Positions 44,923 through 54,399 of a stretch of DNA of 64,000 nt are shown one piece after another. A program made the position numbers and the translations under genes. Numbering within the stretch: the first letter of the stretch is position 1; every line of letters begins with the position of its first letter. Under the pieces are notes generated by a model, which was not told the DNA's origin, made no database searches, and saw only the letters and a program-made list of their open reading frames with translations. The stretch comes from Tilletia caries (Eukaryota; Basidiomycota; Exobasidiomycetes; Tilletiales; Tilletiaceae): NCBI GenBank assembly GCA_032718865.1, contig JALUTQ010000003.1, positions 898,001-962,000 of the forward strand. The letters are read 5' to 3'.

Positions 44923-47698
44923 ATGTCGGAGACCGCAGACGTCCCCGCCGCCGCCCGGGCATCCAAGACGATCTTGAGCGCCGCCGCTTCAGGTGCCGCA
45001 TCAGCCCAGACTGGAGCGGAAGTGTCCGCTTCTGGCCCACCTCCCAGGATTCCTGGTATCGCCTCCGTCAAGCCTGAGTGAGTGCTTTGAAGGGTTTGTC
45101 GTCAAAGAAGAGAGTGACCCTTGAATTCTGACAATTTTTGCTGGGGGAAATCTCTCCTTTGCAGGTATGTGATCCGACCCATTGGCGACGCTCGAGGTCC
45201 GAGCCAGCGCGACCGCGACCGCGAAGCAGCAGGATCTTCAGCTGCGCCTCAGTCGGGAGCTGACGTCTCGGACGCGCGCGACTCGAAGCGCACTTTCTCT
45301 GGAACCGACATGGGCGATGACGATGCGGCAGAAGCTGCAGGCGCAGGCGATGGCCAGCGCGGTTCCAAACGAGGCCGAAAGGAGCGAGGTCAGAACAAGG
45401 GCCGCAAATTTGCGAAGCAGAACGATGATGTGCGCATGTGCAATATGTACATGCTTGGTAAATGCTCCTTTGGAAAGCAGTATGTATCCTTGCCTTCTAT
45501 TAGAGCATTTCTCACTTTTTGGGCGCATGACCTTTTCCTGACCTATCCTCCTCCATTCACGCAGATGTCGATACTCTCATGACCTTGCGGCGTACATCTC
45601 CTCCAAGGAACGAGACTTGACATTCATGCCCTCTCCCTCTCCATCCGGCTCTTTACGTCCTCTCAGCGCAGAAGCCCGAGAAGCTTATTTGAACGAGCAC
45701 TACTCGACAAGCGCGCCCTGGGTCCTGTCTTCCTCCTCAAAGCCCGATCAATCTGCAGATCCGACGGCATTGCCTCACGGTTCCATCGACACCTCTGTCC
45801 GTTGCCCCAACTTCACAAATACAGGCGAATGTCCTGCAGGGTGGAAGTGCCGCTTTCTAGGAGGCCATGTCCGCATTCTACCTTCTGATTCGGAAGCGGC
45901 GGCACAGGAAGAAGAAACAGAGGTTGCAGGCACGATCCCTGCTGTGGCACCGACTCGGTCTGGCAATGTTGAGCTTCTTGGACTTAATCTTGCCCAGGCC
46001 CACGGCTCTTCAGCCCCCACTGAGGAAGGGGACGACGACTTCAGGCGCGGGGAAACCAACTTTGTTTCCAAGACATCGCTGAGACTTTTGAAGAACAGAG
46101 AGGTGAGAGCAGGAAAAAGGGCAGGTTCAGCATGCGCAAAGTGCGATGAATGCTTATCGTGACTGTCTCGTTACTTCCCCCAACTCCAGTACTTCTTGCC
46201 CAAGGCGAAGCAAGTTCTTGAAATCCTGAATTTGGAGACGGAGGAAGCCCAGGCCCATGGACATGCACGGCCTCGTCCCATCATTCTCTCCGAGGACGGA
46301 GCGGAAAAGCCAGCGAAGAAGAAGCTGACCGGAGCCGACCTAGAAGATGCTATGATGAACGGCTTCGAACCCGAGACGTCATCGCACGCGACACAGCAGG
46401 ACGGCGCTTCATCGACCGTCGACCATGCGCGTTACCGACCAACGGAGAAGCGACGGCTGGACTGGAAGGGCAAGCTGTATCTCGCCCCTTTGACGACGAC
46501 GGGTAATCTACCCTTCCGTCGTGTGTGTGCGTCCTTCGGATCCGACATTCACTGTGGCGAAATGGGCTTGGCAGAAAGCTATCTCCACGGCACAGGTGGC
46601 GAGTGGAGTCTGGTCCGACGTTGGGAAGGCGAACGGATCTTCGGCACGCAGATTTGCGGAAGCAAACCAAACCTACTCGTACCTGCTGTCGAGGCATTGG
46701 TGAAGGAAGTCGGATCCGGACTCGATTTCGTCGATCTGAACTGCGGCTGCCCCATCGACCTCGTGTACAATCGCGGAGCTGGATCAGCCTTGCTCGATTC
46801 GGCAGGTCGATTGGGCAAGATCTTGCGCGGGATCAATGCGGTCCTGGGCGAGATCCCTCTGACGATCAAGTTGCGCACAGGCACGACGTCGAAGAATACT
46901 ACGCACAAACTCTTTGCCCGGCTCCAGACGGAATGGGGATGCAGTGCTGCTACGCTCCACGGCCGCAGTCGCAAACAGCGGTACAAGAATCTGGCCGATT
47001 GGAACTACATCAAGGAGTGTACCGATACGCTGCGCGATTCTGTCCGCGTCTGGAACGAGGAGAGTCGGCACGCCGACGAACCGGAGATGGTGCCTGTGCC
47101 TATCTTTGGCAACGGAGATGTGTACAGCTGGGAAGACTACCGGGAGAACATGGAGCGGACAGGTGTCGATGGCGAGATGCTGGCGCGCGGAGCGCTCATC
47201 AAGCCCTGGCTCTTCACGGAGATCAAAGAGCAGCGGAATTGGGACATCAGCAGTCGGGAGCGGCTGGACATGTACCGTCAGTATGCCGAGTATGCCATCT
47301 CGCATTGGGGCTCCGACACGCAGGGCATCAACACGGCACGACGATACTTCTGCGAGGCGTTGAGTTTCACACATCGGTACGTGCCCGTCGGCATTCTTGA
47401 GCATCTGCCGCCGCGATTGAACGATCGGCCGCCGATCTGGCGCGGGCGGGACGAGCTTGAGACACTGTTGGGAAGCTCCAACGCGAATGACTGGGTCAAA
47501 ATCTCGGACATGTTCTTTGGAAAGGCGCCAGACAGCTGGCATTTCACTCGTGAGTCATCGTAGCAAGCATCAGCTCGGTATTTTGTTTTACCGAAGCTTC
47601 TTCGCAAAGTGGATGCTGACACCTCTCGTATCCTCTCCACAGCGAAACACAAGTCTAGCTCGTACGACGCGGACGGCGGGTCTGAGCAGCAAGGGTGA
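44923..47698 (+). CDS. DUS3: tRNA-dihydrouridine(47) synthase DUS3
   Basis: Five exons (44923-45077, 45168-45479, 45565-46102, 46190-47549, 47643-47698) encode about 806 aa, all phases agreeing. Two CCCH zinc fingers precede the catalytic domain: [20 protein letters not shown], formed across an intron, and [19 protein letters not shown] with its His. The flavin-binding TIM barrel starts at [17 protein letters not shown]. It carries the catalytic cysteine in [17 protein letters not shown], the substrate loop [14 protein letters not shown], and [14 protein letters not shown] for FMN phosphate binding. Zinc fingers plus barrel define Dus3, which reduces U47 in the variable loop of cytoplasmic tRNAs (and some mRNA uridines). 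The last exon encodes only a hydrophilic tail ending in GSEQQG. Confidence 0.94.
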
Positions 47699-47826
47699 AG
47701 CCCAACTGCCCCCTTTCTTCCACCTACGACCTATGTATTCTGTCTTCATCGTCCATCTCGGAGGAGCCTCGTCTCACCCCTCAAAAAAAAAAACAGGATT
47801 CCGCATCTACATCACAGATGCTTGTT

Positions 47827-49649
47827 CTATTTCCGCAATTTTCTGGTGATGTGACTCTCTTTGATGTACTTGGCAAAGACGCGCTCCTTTTCTTCCCGAC
47901 ATTTGGAAAAGAAGTCGAGAAACAGGTCGAGAGCTTTCTCGTCGACTTCAAGTTCTTGCCAGTCGCTGCGATTGATGCCTCGTTGCTCGGCTTCCTCAAT
48001 GGTGTCCTCCCAGTCGAGCCACAGCTGTCTTGCTTGGCCGAAAGGCGTGGATGGCAGTTCGGGAGCTTCTTGTGCCATCGCGTCGTCAGAGTCGTTCTCG
48101 TTGTCATTGTTTGTAGCGCTCGTCTGTTGATCGACCTCCTGCGTCGCCCCCGTCAGAGCTTGTCGCGATAACGCAGCCCTTTGCACCGCACGGCGAGTCT
48201 CTTGTCTTCTAGTCGGAGTTGAGACCTGGAGGAAGACCCCGGTGAGCATGGTGGTGAAAATCGTCTTGCTGCGGAAAGGTCGCGCGAAGTCGAACTCGGA
48301 TATGCCCTCGGGCCTGCCCACGCCTCGTCTCAGCGCTTCGTACACCTGCCAGACCATTGCCGGCCGACCTTTGGTGGTACGAGAGAGCAAGATGATGTAG
48401 CTGGAATAAGCACGCGACAGGGTGGTGAAATTTTCTTCGAGCTCTGCGGCCGCTTTCTGACGCGAGGCCGCCATCCTCATCGCCGGAGTAGCCTCGGCCA
48501 GGGCTGCACTGGACATATTGATCAGCTGTACTGCCTCCGCATGTTCCTTCTGCGCTTCGGCAAGTTGATTCGGTGACAGTCTTCGATCCTTGGGAGTCAC
48601 CCATAGTTTGGACGCATGGACGTGAAGTTGAAGGACGTCGTGAGCAAGGCTTGCGACTTGCTCCGTGAACTGCTTGTCCCGAGCCAATCCCAATTCGAAC
48701 GACTTCCGCCGGGCCAACGAGTTCAGCCCGCTGAACATGATAGACAGGGTCAAGGCAGTTGGATACAGATTTGACTTCTTCATCTGCAAAGTGGCAAAAC
48801 AAGGTAAGCCCTGAATGAGTCTCGCCGACCTCACGTCTCCCGCAATCGGGAAAGGAAGGATAGAATACTGACCAAGTTGTAAAGCCGGATGGCCTCACCC
48901 CTCTTTCCCGCCAGAAATGCGAGTCGAATACGTTGATTGTATATCACGACGGACCGGACCGCTTCTGGAGGCGATATCTTCGCGATGTACTCCGCCTTCT
49001 CAAAACCGAGAAGTGCCTCCGACCTCTTGTCTGAGGTAAACTTGTTCCATTCCTCCGTTCCGATTCGTCCACCAACCTTGATCTTGGCTTCCGCAGCCAT
49101 GACCCGGTCAGCCAGCCTTTTGAGCTTGGTACTGATCTCGATTTGCTGATCCCAGATGTCGCGTTGTACACTTGAGGCATGGCGTGGCAACGGGTCCCTC
49201 CTTAGCTTTGCATGGTCGGCGACAGTGAGTGCTTCTCCTCCGCTCGTCTTTCTCCAGGATGGTGGAGCAGGCTGGCGTGGAAAAGCTTCTCCTCCGCTCT
49301 TCTTTCTCCAGGACGGAACAGGCTGGCCTGGAGATGCCGCTCCTCCGCTGGTCCTTTTCCACGATGGTACAGGCTGGCGTGAGATTGCTGCTCCTCCGCT
49401 GGTCTTTCTCCATGATGGAACAGGCTGGCGCGGTGCAAATCTTGTCGATCCCGCTGCCTTCGTCGCCATGGAACAGCTCAGGAGATATTGCGTGCGCACA
49501 GCGACGCATCCCGAGCCCCACAGAGTGCCACTCATGCTTCCTTTGAGCACTTGGGCTATGGGAAGATTATCGCGAAGAGATGAATAATGACTGGCAGAGA
49601 GGAAGGAGATGATCAGACAAAGGGAAACGGAAAGGGAACAGAATGTCAT
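47827..49649 (-). CDS. PPR-like (pentatricopeptide) protein with N-terminal tandem repeats
   Basis: Two exons (49649-48873 and 48783-47827), phase 0, give 577 aa from the first ATG, or 540 aa from the in-frame ATG at 49535. Translation from the second Met begins MSGTLWGSGCVAVRTQYLLS, a better mitochondrial presequence. Four Trp-containing repeats follow. The segment VIYNQRIRLAFLAGKRGEAI continuing to MKKSNLYPTALTLSIMF has the two-helix pattern of a PPR unit. Later helices (SLAHDVLQLHVHASK, SRAYSSYIILLSRTTKGRPA) look alpha-solenoid. The C-terminus is acidic then basic. PPR proteins bind organelle RNA; a mitochondrial role is inferred. The first ATG lies only 33 bp from the edge of the transposon at 49682, so the promoter may have been displaced. 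Confidence 0.6.
49235..49440 (-). repeat. 51-bp tandem repeat (four units) in PPR-like gene
   Basis: Units beginning CTCCTCCGCT on the + strand occur at 49235, 49289, 49340 and 49391. Spacing is 54, 51 and 51 bp. Each encodes about 17 residues of the form PSWRKTSGGxAxxRQPV. Purpose unknown. Confidence 0.85.
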
Positions 49650-50700
49650 GAATGACCTTCCGGTGTTCTCGTTCCGACAACCACTGTGCCAACCGTGGTA
49701 GTTTCTAGTCTGAGAAAACTCTTTGGAAACTTGCAGTTTTCATGAGATTTTCATGACCTTCGAAACTGGAACAGCTTTCTATCGATTTTCGGCGCTGAGA
49801 AAACCCTTTCAGTTCTCACAAAGTTTTTGCTTATCAGAAACTCAAAACGGACTCGGCGAATTCAGTAGCGGGTCTCAGAGGTCGATACCAGGCAAAGACC
49901 TCTTGGTTTCCCCAATTGACATGACCCCGCTCAACAGTCTCAGGGTTTCTAGGTAACCGGCTTCAACCTCAGAAAATTCATAGCTGCTTCCTGACCAGAA
50001 CGATGCTCATGTCTGACGACAGAAACCGTGGAAATGCTGTATTGCTACCTGCGTGTACCTAAGTTGCGACAGTCAGTGGTGAGTGTAGATGTGTCGAGTG
50101 CCACGCGCAGGCTCTGCCTGGCAGGGACATCGTGAGACTGATGCAGGCGGTGGTGGCGGTGACCCTACCGCGGTGGCGTCGTCATCCACAGAGGCTTACA
50201 TAAGGAAACCCTGGATGTGTATTCGTCAAAAGGGTTTTCGACGAAAGCATGTCAGTCGTAACAACTAGTAACTAGTTTTCAACCTCGAAAACTATATAGT
50301 TTCTACATTCTACGGGGTTTCTCAGGAAATCTGCATACGCGACAGAGACGTGCCACAGACGCTGCTCGGGCGACACAAACGCTGCTCAGACGCGTTGGGC
50401 AGACTCGAGACGCTGCACAGACGCGTCTAAAATAAATTTAATTTTTTGGATCATTTCTCAAAGATTTGAAGTCTGCGTTAACGCGACTGGGACGCGACTC
50501 GAACGCGTCTCTCCATGAAATTGACTTTTTGACTCGAGCAAACCGCTCACTCTTCAGCCTTCCCTGAGCACTCCTATTGTACAAGCTAACTGTGCTGCGC
50601 AGATTGCGCGTGGGTAAGCGTTGAGGTCAGTCGTTCAAGTAAATGTTTGCATGGTATAGATATGTGTGGTGGAAACCTTTTGCGTGGTTAAATGCTACCG

Positions 50701-50793
50701 TCGTCCAGCGGTAGCACAACACGTAGGATTATCACCTTCAGGCTTCAGGTCCCAGGTTCGAGTCACACAGACAGCATCAATTTTTTTTTTTTT
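50701..50793 (+). other. tRNA-like sequence with pol III A and B boxes, degenerate
   Basis: TCGTCCAGCGG at 50701-50711 matches the A-box consensus except one base. GGTTCGAGTCA at 50755-50765 matches the B box except its last base. A run of 13 T (50781-50793) follows like a pol III terminator. The cloverleaf does not fold: the T stem and the acceptor stem have mismatches. It is best seen as a tRNA-derived remnant or SINE-like promoter, directly left of the Tc1 insertion. A divergent functional tRNA is unlikely. Confidence 0.35.
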
Positions 50794-50802
50794 GCAATGT
50801 TA

Positions 50803-52407
50803 CAGTGGCGAGCAGAAATGGCCGCATGTTCTTCCAGTACACACATCTCAGTCAATTGCACCTCATTTTCCCTATACTACCACGTTGTGACTTTTTTGTG
50901 ACCAAAGCACCAGATAGTAGCTTCTAGAAACTGCAACGCGCGCACAGGTCGCTGGACTACGTCCGCGACGCCAGCCCCTTTAACCTGAGAGCCCTGTGGC
51001 CACTTTTGCACCTCCCCCCCTCACCATCCATCCCAGCTTCACCATACCATATAGTAAGTGCCGCAAACTGCATGTAAGAGGGCTATTGGGACTGACAGAT
51101 GCTTTTTCGCCTGCAGAACGGCAATACAATCAATGAAATCTTTAACCCCTGCAAAGAAAGCTCATATTGCGGCTGAGCTGCGGAAGGGCAAGTCGAGCCG
51201 GGCCGTGGCACGTCAATGTGGGGTCAGCAAGACGACTGTGAACTCCCTGAGATCACAGCATAAAGATATACCGCATGCAAAGCCGAAAGGCAGGCCGCCA
51301 AAACTCGACAATCGGGACAAATCCGCTCTCAAGCGTGCGATAAAGACGGGAAAAGCAAACAATGCTCGGCAGGCTCTAAAAGAGCTGCAGGCAGCGAAGG
51401 GCCTCAAAGTCTCTGTCTGGACGGCACGGCGGGCGCTGCGCTCTGTGGGAATGCACCCTGTCGTCAAGAAAATGAGACCCTTGATGACCCGGCGGTACAA
51501 ACAAAATCGGCTCCGCTTTGCCCTCAAGCACGTTGAGTGGACCCCGGAAGACTGGGCACGCGTCATATGGACGGACGAGACTAAGATCAACCGCATCTCT
51601 AGTGGTGGGCGAGAGGTGGTCTGGGTCGAGAACGGGTCGGGCCTCAGCGAACGGACGATTACCCCCACCGTCAAGTTTGGGGGCGGCAACATCATGGTGT
51701 GGGGCTGCATGACATGGTCTGGCCCGGGCAAAATAGAGCTCGTTCAAGGCCGCATGAACGCTCAGCAATACACCGAGATCCTTACGAAAAACCTCGTTCC
51801 CGTTATCGATGCGATGTCACTGCTCCCAGACTCTCCGGCGCGCGACAAGATCATCCTGCAGCAGGATAACGATCCGAAACACACCGCAAAATTGGCAAAA
51901 GCATGGTTCAAGGCCCACAATATCACCCCCTCGAGTGGCCTGCAAACAGTCCGGACCTTAATCCGATCGAACACCTATGGAACACCCTCAAGCGACGCCT
52001 TCACACCTATTCGACCCAACCCAAGGGCGCCCAAGAGCTGTGGGAGAGGGTTCAGGTAGAATGGGAACGACTTCCGACTGATACGTGCAAGGGGCTGATC
52101 GAGAGCATGCCTAGGAGGTGTGCAGCGGTCATTAGGGCCAAAGGCGGCAACACAAAGTATTAGGTTTGTTGGTGTTTCTCTCTGGCTGTGGGTCTTGGTG
52201 CAAAATGGCCGAATGAACAAACAAACCCTTTTTCTACTTTTTCTACGTCCTCGGTCGAATTCAACAGCTGGAAATGCCAGCATAGAACCTTGATACGTTG
52301 CTTTCCTCGGCCCCAATAGTTGGCTATGGGTTTGTTATTTTGGAGTGGTCTTTCTCGTGGTGTTTATGGTTTACTTAAGAACATGCGGCCATTTCTGCTC
52401 GCCACTG
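50803..52407 (+). mobile_element. Tc1/mariner element nested in the CACTA-like element
   Basis: Perfect 31-bp terminal inverted repeats (50803-50833, starting CAGTGGCGAGCAG, and 52377-52407) flank 1605 bp. TA dinucleotides at 50801-50802 and 52408-52409 are the target duplication typical of Tc1/mariner. It carries a transposase reading frame with one frameshift. Identical ends indicate a recent insertion. Confidence 0.93.
51133..52163 (+). pseudogene. Tc1-family transposase, frameshifted
   Basis: From the ATG at 51133 the protein has an N-terminal helix-turn-helix (RAVARQCGVSKTTVNSL), a GRPPK AT-hook-like linker, a second DNA-binding part, and the DDE catalytic domain. The first Asp is in VIWTDETKINR, the second in QQDNDPKHT. 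The third catalytic residue (Glu of SPDLNPIEHLW) lies in another frame: a run of five Cs at 51926-51930 appears to have lost one base. The plus frame therefore ends at 52059, while the natural C-terminus continues in the other frame to 52163. As read, the product lacks the last catalytic residue and should be inactive. An intron-like stretch (GTAAGT at 51054 to CAG at 51116) may provide an alternative 5' exon. Confidence 0.85.
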
Positions 52408-52508
52408 TATATGTTTAAGTTAAGGCGCTCGAGCCGCGTTGGAGTCGCGTCCGTCGACGCTCAATCCTTGCCCAACGCGTCGGCGGACGCGGCAAAATTC
52501 TGTATGAA

Positions 52509-52581
52509 CAGACGCGACTCAGACGCGACTCAGACGCTGCACAAAAGTTACAGCGTTTGAGTCGCGTCTGAGTCGCGTCTG
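52509..52581. repeat. 31-bp hairpin (inverted repeat) near the CACTA right end
   Basis: Arms 52509-52539 and 52551-52581 are complementary at 30 of 31 positions around an 11-nt loop. Each arm itself holds two copies of a GACGCGACTCA unit. It lies about 43 bp inside the right terminus of the element. Confidence 0.85.
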
Positions 52582-52635
52582 CAGGTTTCCTGAGGGGGTT
52601 TCCGTCTCGTGAAAACTCAAGCCGTTGGCACAGTG

Positions 52636-53163
52636 AACTTCTCGAATTTTCCACGATCTCATTTCGCTCTCATGCTCATCCCTGACCTCACCGCCATCAC
52701 CAAAAGGCGGCTCGACCTCGACTTCGACACAGCCACTCATAGCATCCGAGCTTTCCATGTCACTCTCCGGCTTCCAGCACTTTCCATCGGTTCGATTTCC
52801 TCATTCCTTGATCCCTGCCTCGAAACTATATAAACCCCCTGCTCTCTCCTGCTCTTTCTGGCTGTTCTCCCCATCGCCCATCCGGTCTTGTGTCTTATCG
52901 AGCCCTCCTTTGCACTACAATCACACACCCTTCTATCTGTTTTCTACCTTGCCTTGTGGCTCGAGCGTTAGCTCCCGGCCTTCAGCCTCCACTTTGCCTT
53001 GATTCCCAGCCTTCTAGCATCCAGTTCTTACACAGAAACTTTTCTCCGTCAAAGCCTGGTCCAACGTGATGCAAAGAGGACAATGAAAAGATTCATGGTT
53101 TCTAAGAGGGTATCGGTCCCTGAGGTGGGCATGAGCGAGGTTATTGATGCTGGCGAGGCTGAA
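52636..53163. promoter_or_regulatory. Gap with an isolated TATA-like promoter
   Basis: 528 bp to the right of the transposon. CTATATAAACC near 52826-52836 is followed by a CT-rich stretch with CTTTCTGG and TCTTGTG, resembling a fungal core promoter and leader on the plus strand. The only plus frame after it (52999-53253, 84 codons) shows no recognisable features. It may be an orphan promoter, perhaps of a gene lost when the transposon landed. Confidence 0.25.
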
Positions 53164-53977
53164 TCATGCTGGCACTCCGTATGTTCCGCTGAGCGAGAAC
53201 TGACTGGTCTCGGCAGACCATCGCAACGTGACGGTCGTTCCCGTAATTTCTAGGGACCCGTATCGAATCTGAAAGCAGTTTGCGTCGTATTTAGTGCATG
53301 ATCTCTTCCGCTGGAGAAGAAACATCAGACAGGTGCTCACCGAGACTTCGATGCAACCGAACGCGCGCTCAAACTCTTCCATCGTCAATTTCTTGAGCTT
53401 GACCTCCTTGTCAGTGGCAGGGAAGCCGAAGACGGCCTTCAAGACTTCGACTGTAGGTGCAAGAACGGAGATTGACCACTTCGTAGTGCCTTTCTTGCAG
53501 CTCGGCTGGAGGAGATCGTTCCAAGATCCGTGTGAGCAATTCGTATCAAGAGAGAGATTGGCAGTGATGTGTTGCAATATATCTCACCTGCCACTTCATC
53601 TGCTTCTTGATTGCAGCAGCCGTGTTCTTGCGAATCTTCTGAGCCGCTTCAGCCACCTTGGCAGGTGTCCAAACAGGGGCAGCCGTAGATGATGATGCTG
53701 CAGGGGCGGCACGCGATGAGGCTGCCTTCTTGATGGCGGCGGCGTGCTCTTCTTGTAGCTGCGCGTATGCAGACTTGAGGTTGATGAGGCAGGTGATAGC
53801 GTTGGCTTGGGAAAGCTCACCGATGGCCGCGTCGTCCATCGCCAGCACACTTTTCGCGTCGCATTTGACACTTGAAGTTGAAGTCCTGGCTCTCTTCTTG
53901 CGCGCAGCTGGATCAGCGGCGTCCTCCAGAGGGCGTTTGGCGGGGCTGGCCTCGGGGCTGTTGCTGAGATCGCTCAT
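53164..53977 (-). CDS. Lys/Ala-rich protein (219 aa), unrecognised
   Basis: Three exons (53977-53588, 53505-53341, 53268-53164), all phase 0, with GTGAGA and GTGAGC donors and CCAG and TTCAG acceptors. The N-terminus is charged with a likely nuclear signal (DPAARKKRARTS). An Ala-rich helical stretch follows (AIKKAASSRAAPAASSS), then a more folded C-terminal half (TTKWSISVLAPTVEVLKAVF, EEFERAFGCIEVS, SLEITGTTVTLRWSAET). I recognise no family. The C-terminal part looks like a small beta-rich domain after two helices. It sits 420 bp from the nucleostemin-like gene on the same strand. Confidence 0.65.
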
Positions 53978-54399
53978 TGTGTTTCGAAAGGTGGGCAGAA
54001 TGGGTCTGTGGTAGAAGAGGGGAGAAAAGTGGCTCAACTGGCGGTGTCATTAAAAGCATCGGAAGAAATGAGATTTGTTCGTGGCACAGACGCGTTGGAC
54101 AGGAGAGACCGCGTCCGCGACGCGACGCGATTCGTTTTGACGAGATCGGGCAGAGGACAAAGGGAAACCCGAGACCAGAACACGCTGGATTTGGCTGTGA
54201 GCTGTGTATCATGCTTCATCGATGTTCGTGATCGTAAAATATAGCAGGGGTTAAGAAGATGATGACGGGGAGGGAGCTGAGAACGAGAGCCAGGTAAGGG
54301 AGAACAAGGATTCGACCCGTCGGAGGCTCCGAAAGAATGATTCTGACGGTAGATTGGCTGGGTGTGTCATGGAGGGATGAGCGACATGGCTTTAAGTCT
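53978..54399. other. Intergenic region with transposon-like GACGCG motif
   Basis: 422 bp between two minus-strand genes. At about 54084-54130 the sequence contains CAGACGCGTTGG and CGCGACGCGACGCG, resembling the subterminal repeats of the CACTA-like element 1.5 kb to the left. No ends or duplication are seen here, so it may be a fragment. Confidence 0.3.

Larger units (their letters stand above)
49682..52635. mobile_element. CACTA-like non-autonomous DNA transposon
   Basis: The left end reads CACTGTGCCAAC (49682-49693). The right end reads GTTGGCACAGTG (52624-52635), its exact reverse complement. Both ends are flanked by AAC (49679-49681 and 52636-52638), a 3-bp target-site duplication. CACT[A/G] termini with 3-bp duplications are the hallmark of the CACTA (EnSpm) superfamily. 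Both subterminal zones are rich in GACGCGACT/GACGCTGC-type repeats (about 50340-50520 and 52430-52590), as CACTA elements usually are. Without the inner Tc1 copy the element is about 1.35 kb. I find no transposase of its own, so it would need one in trans. Confidence 0.65.
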
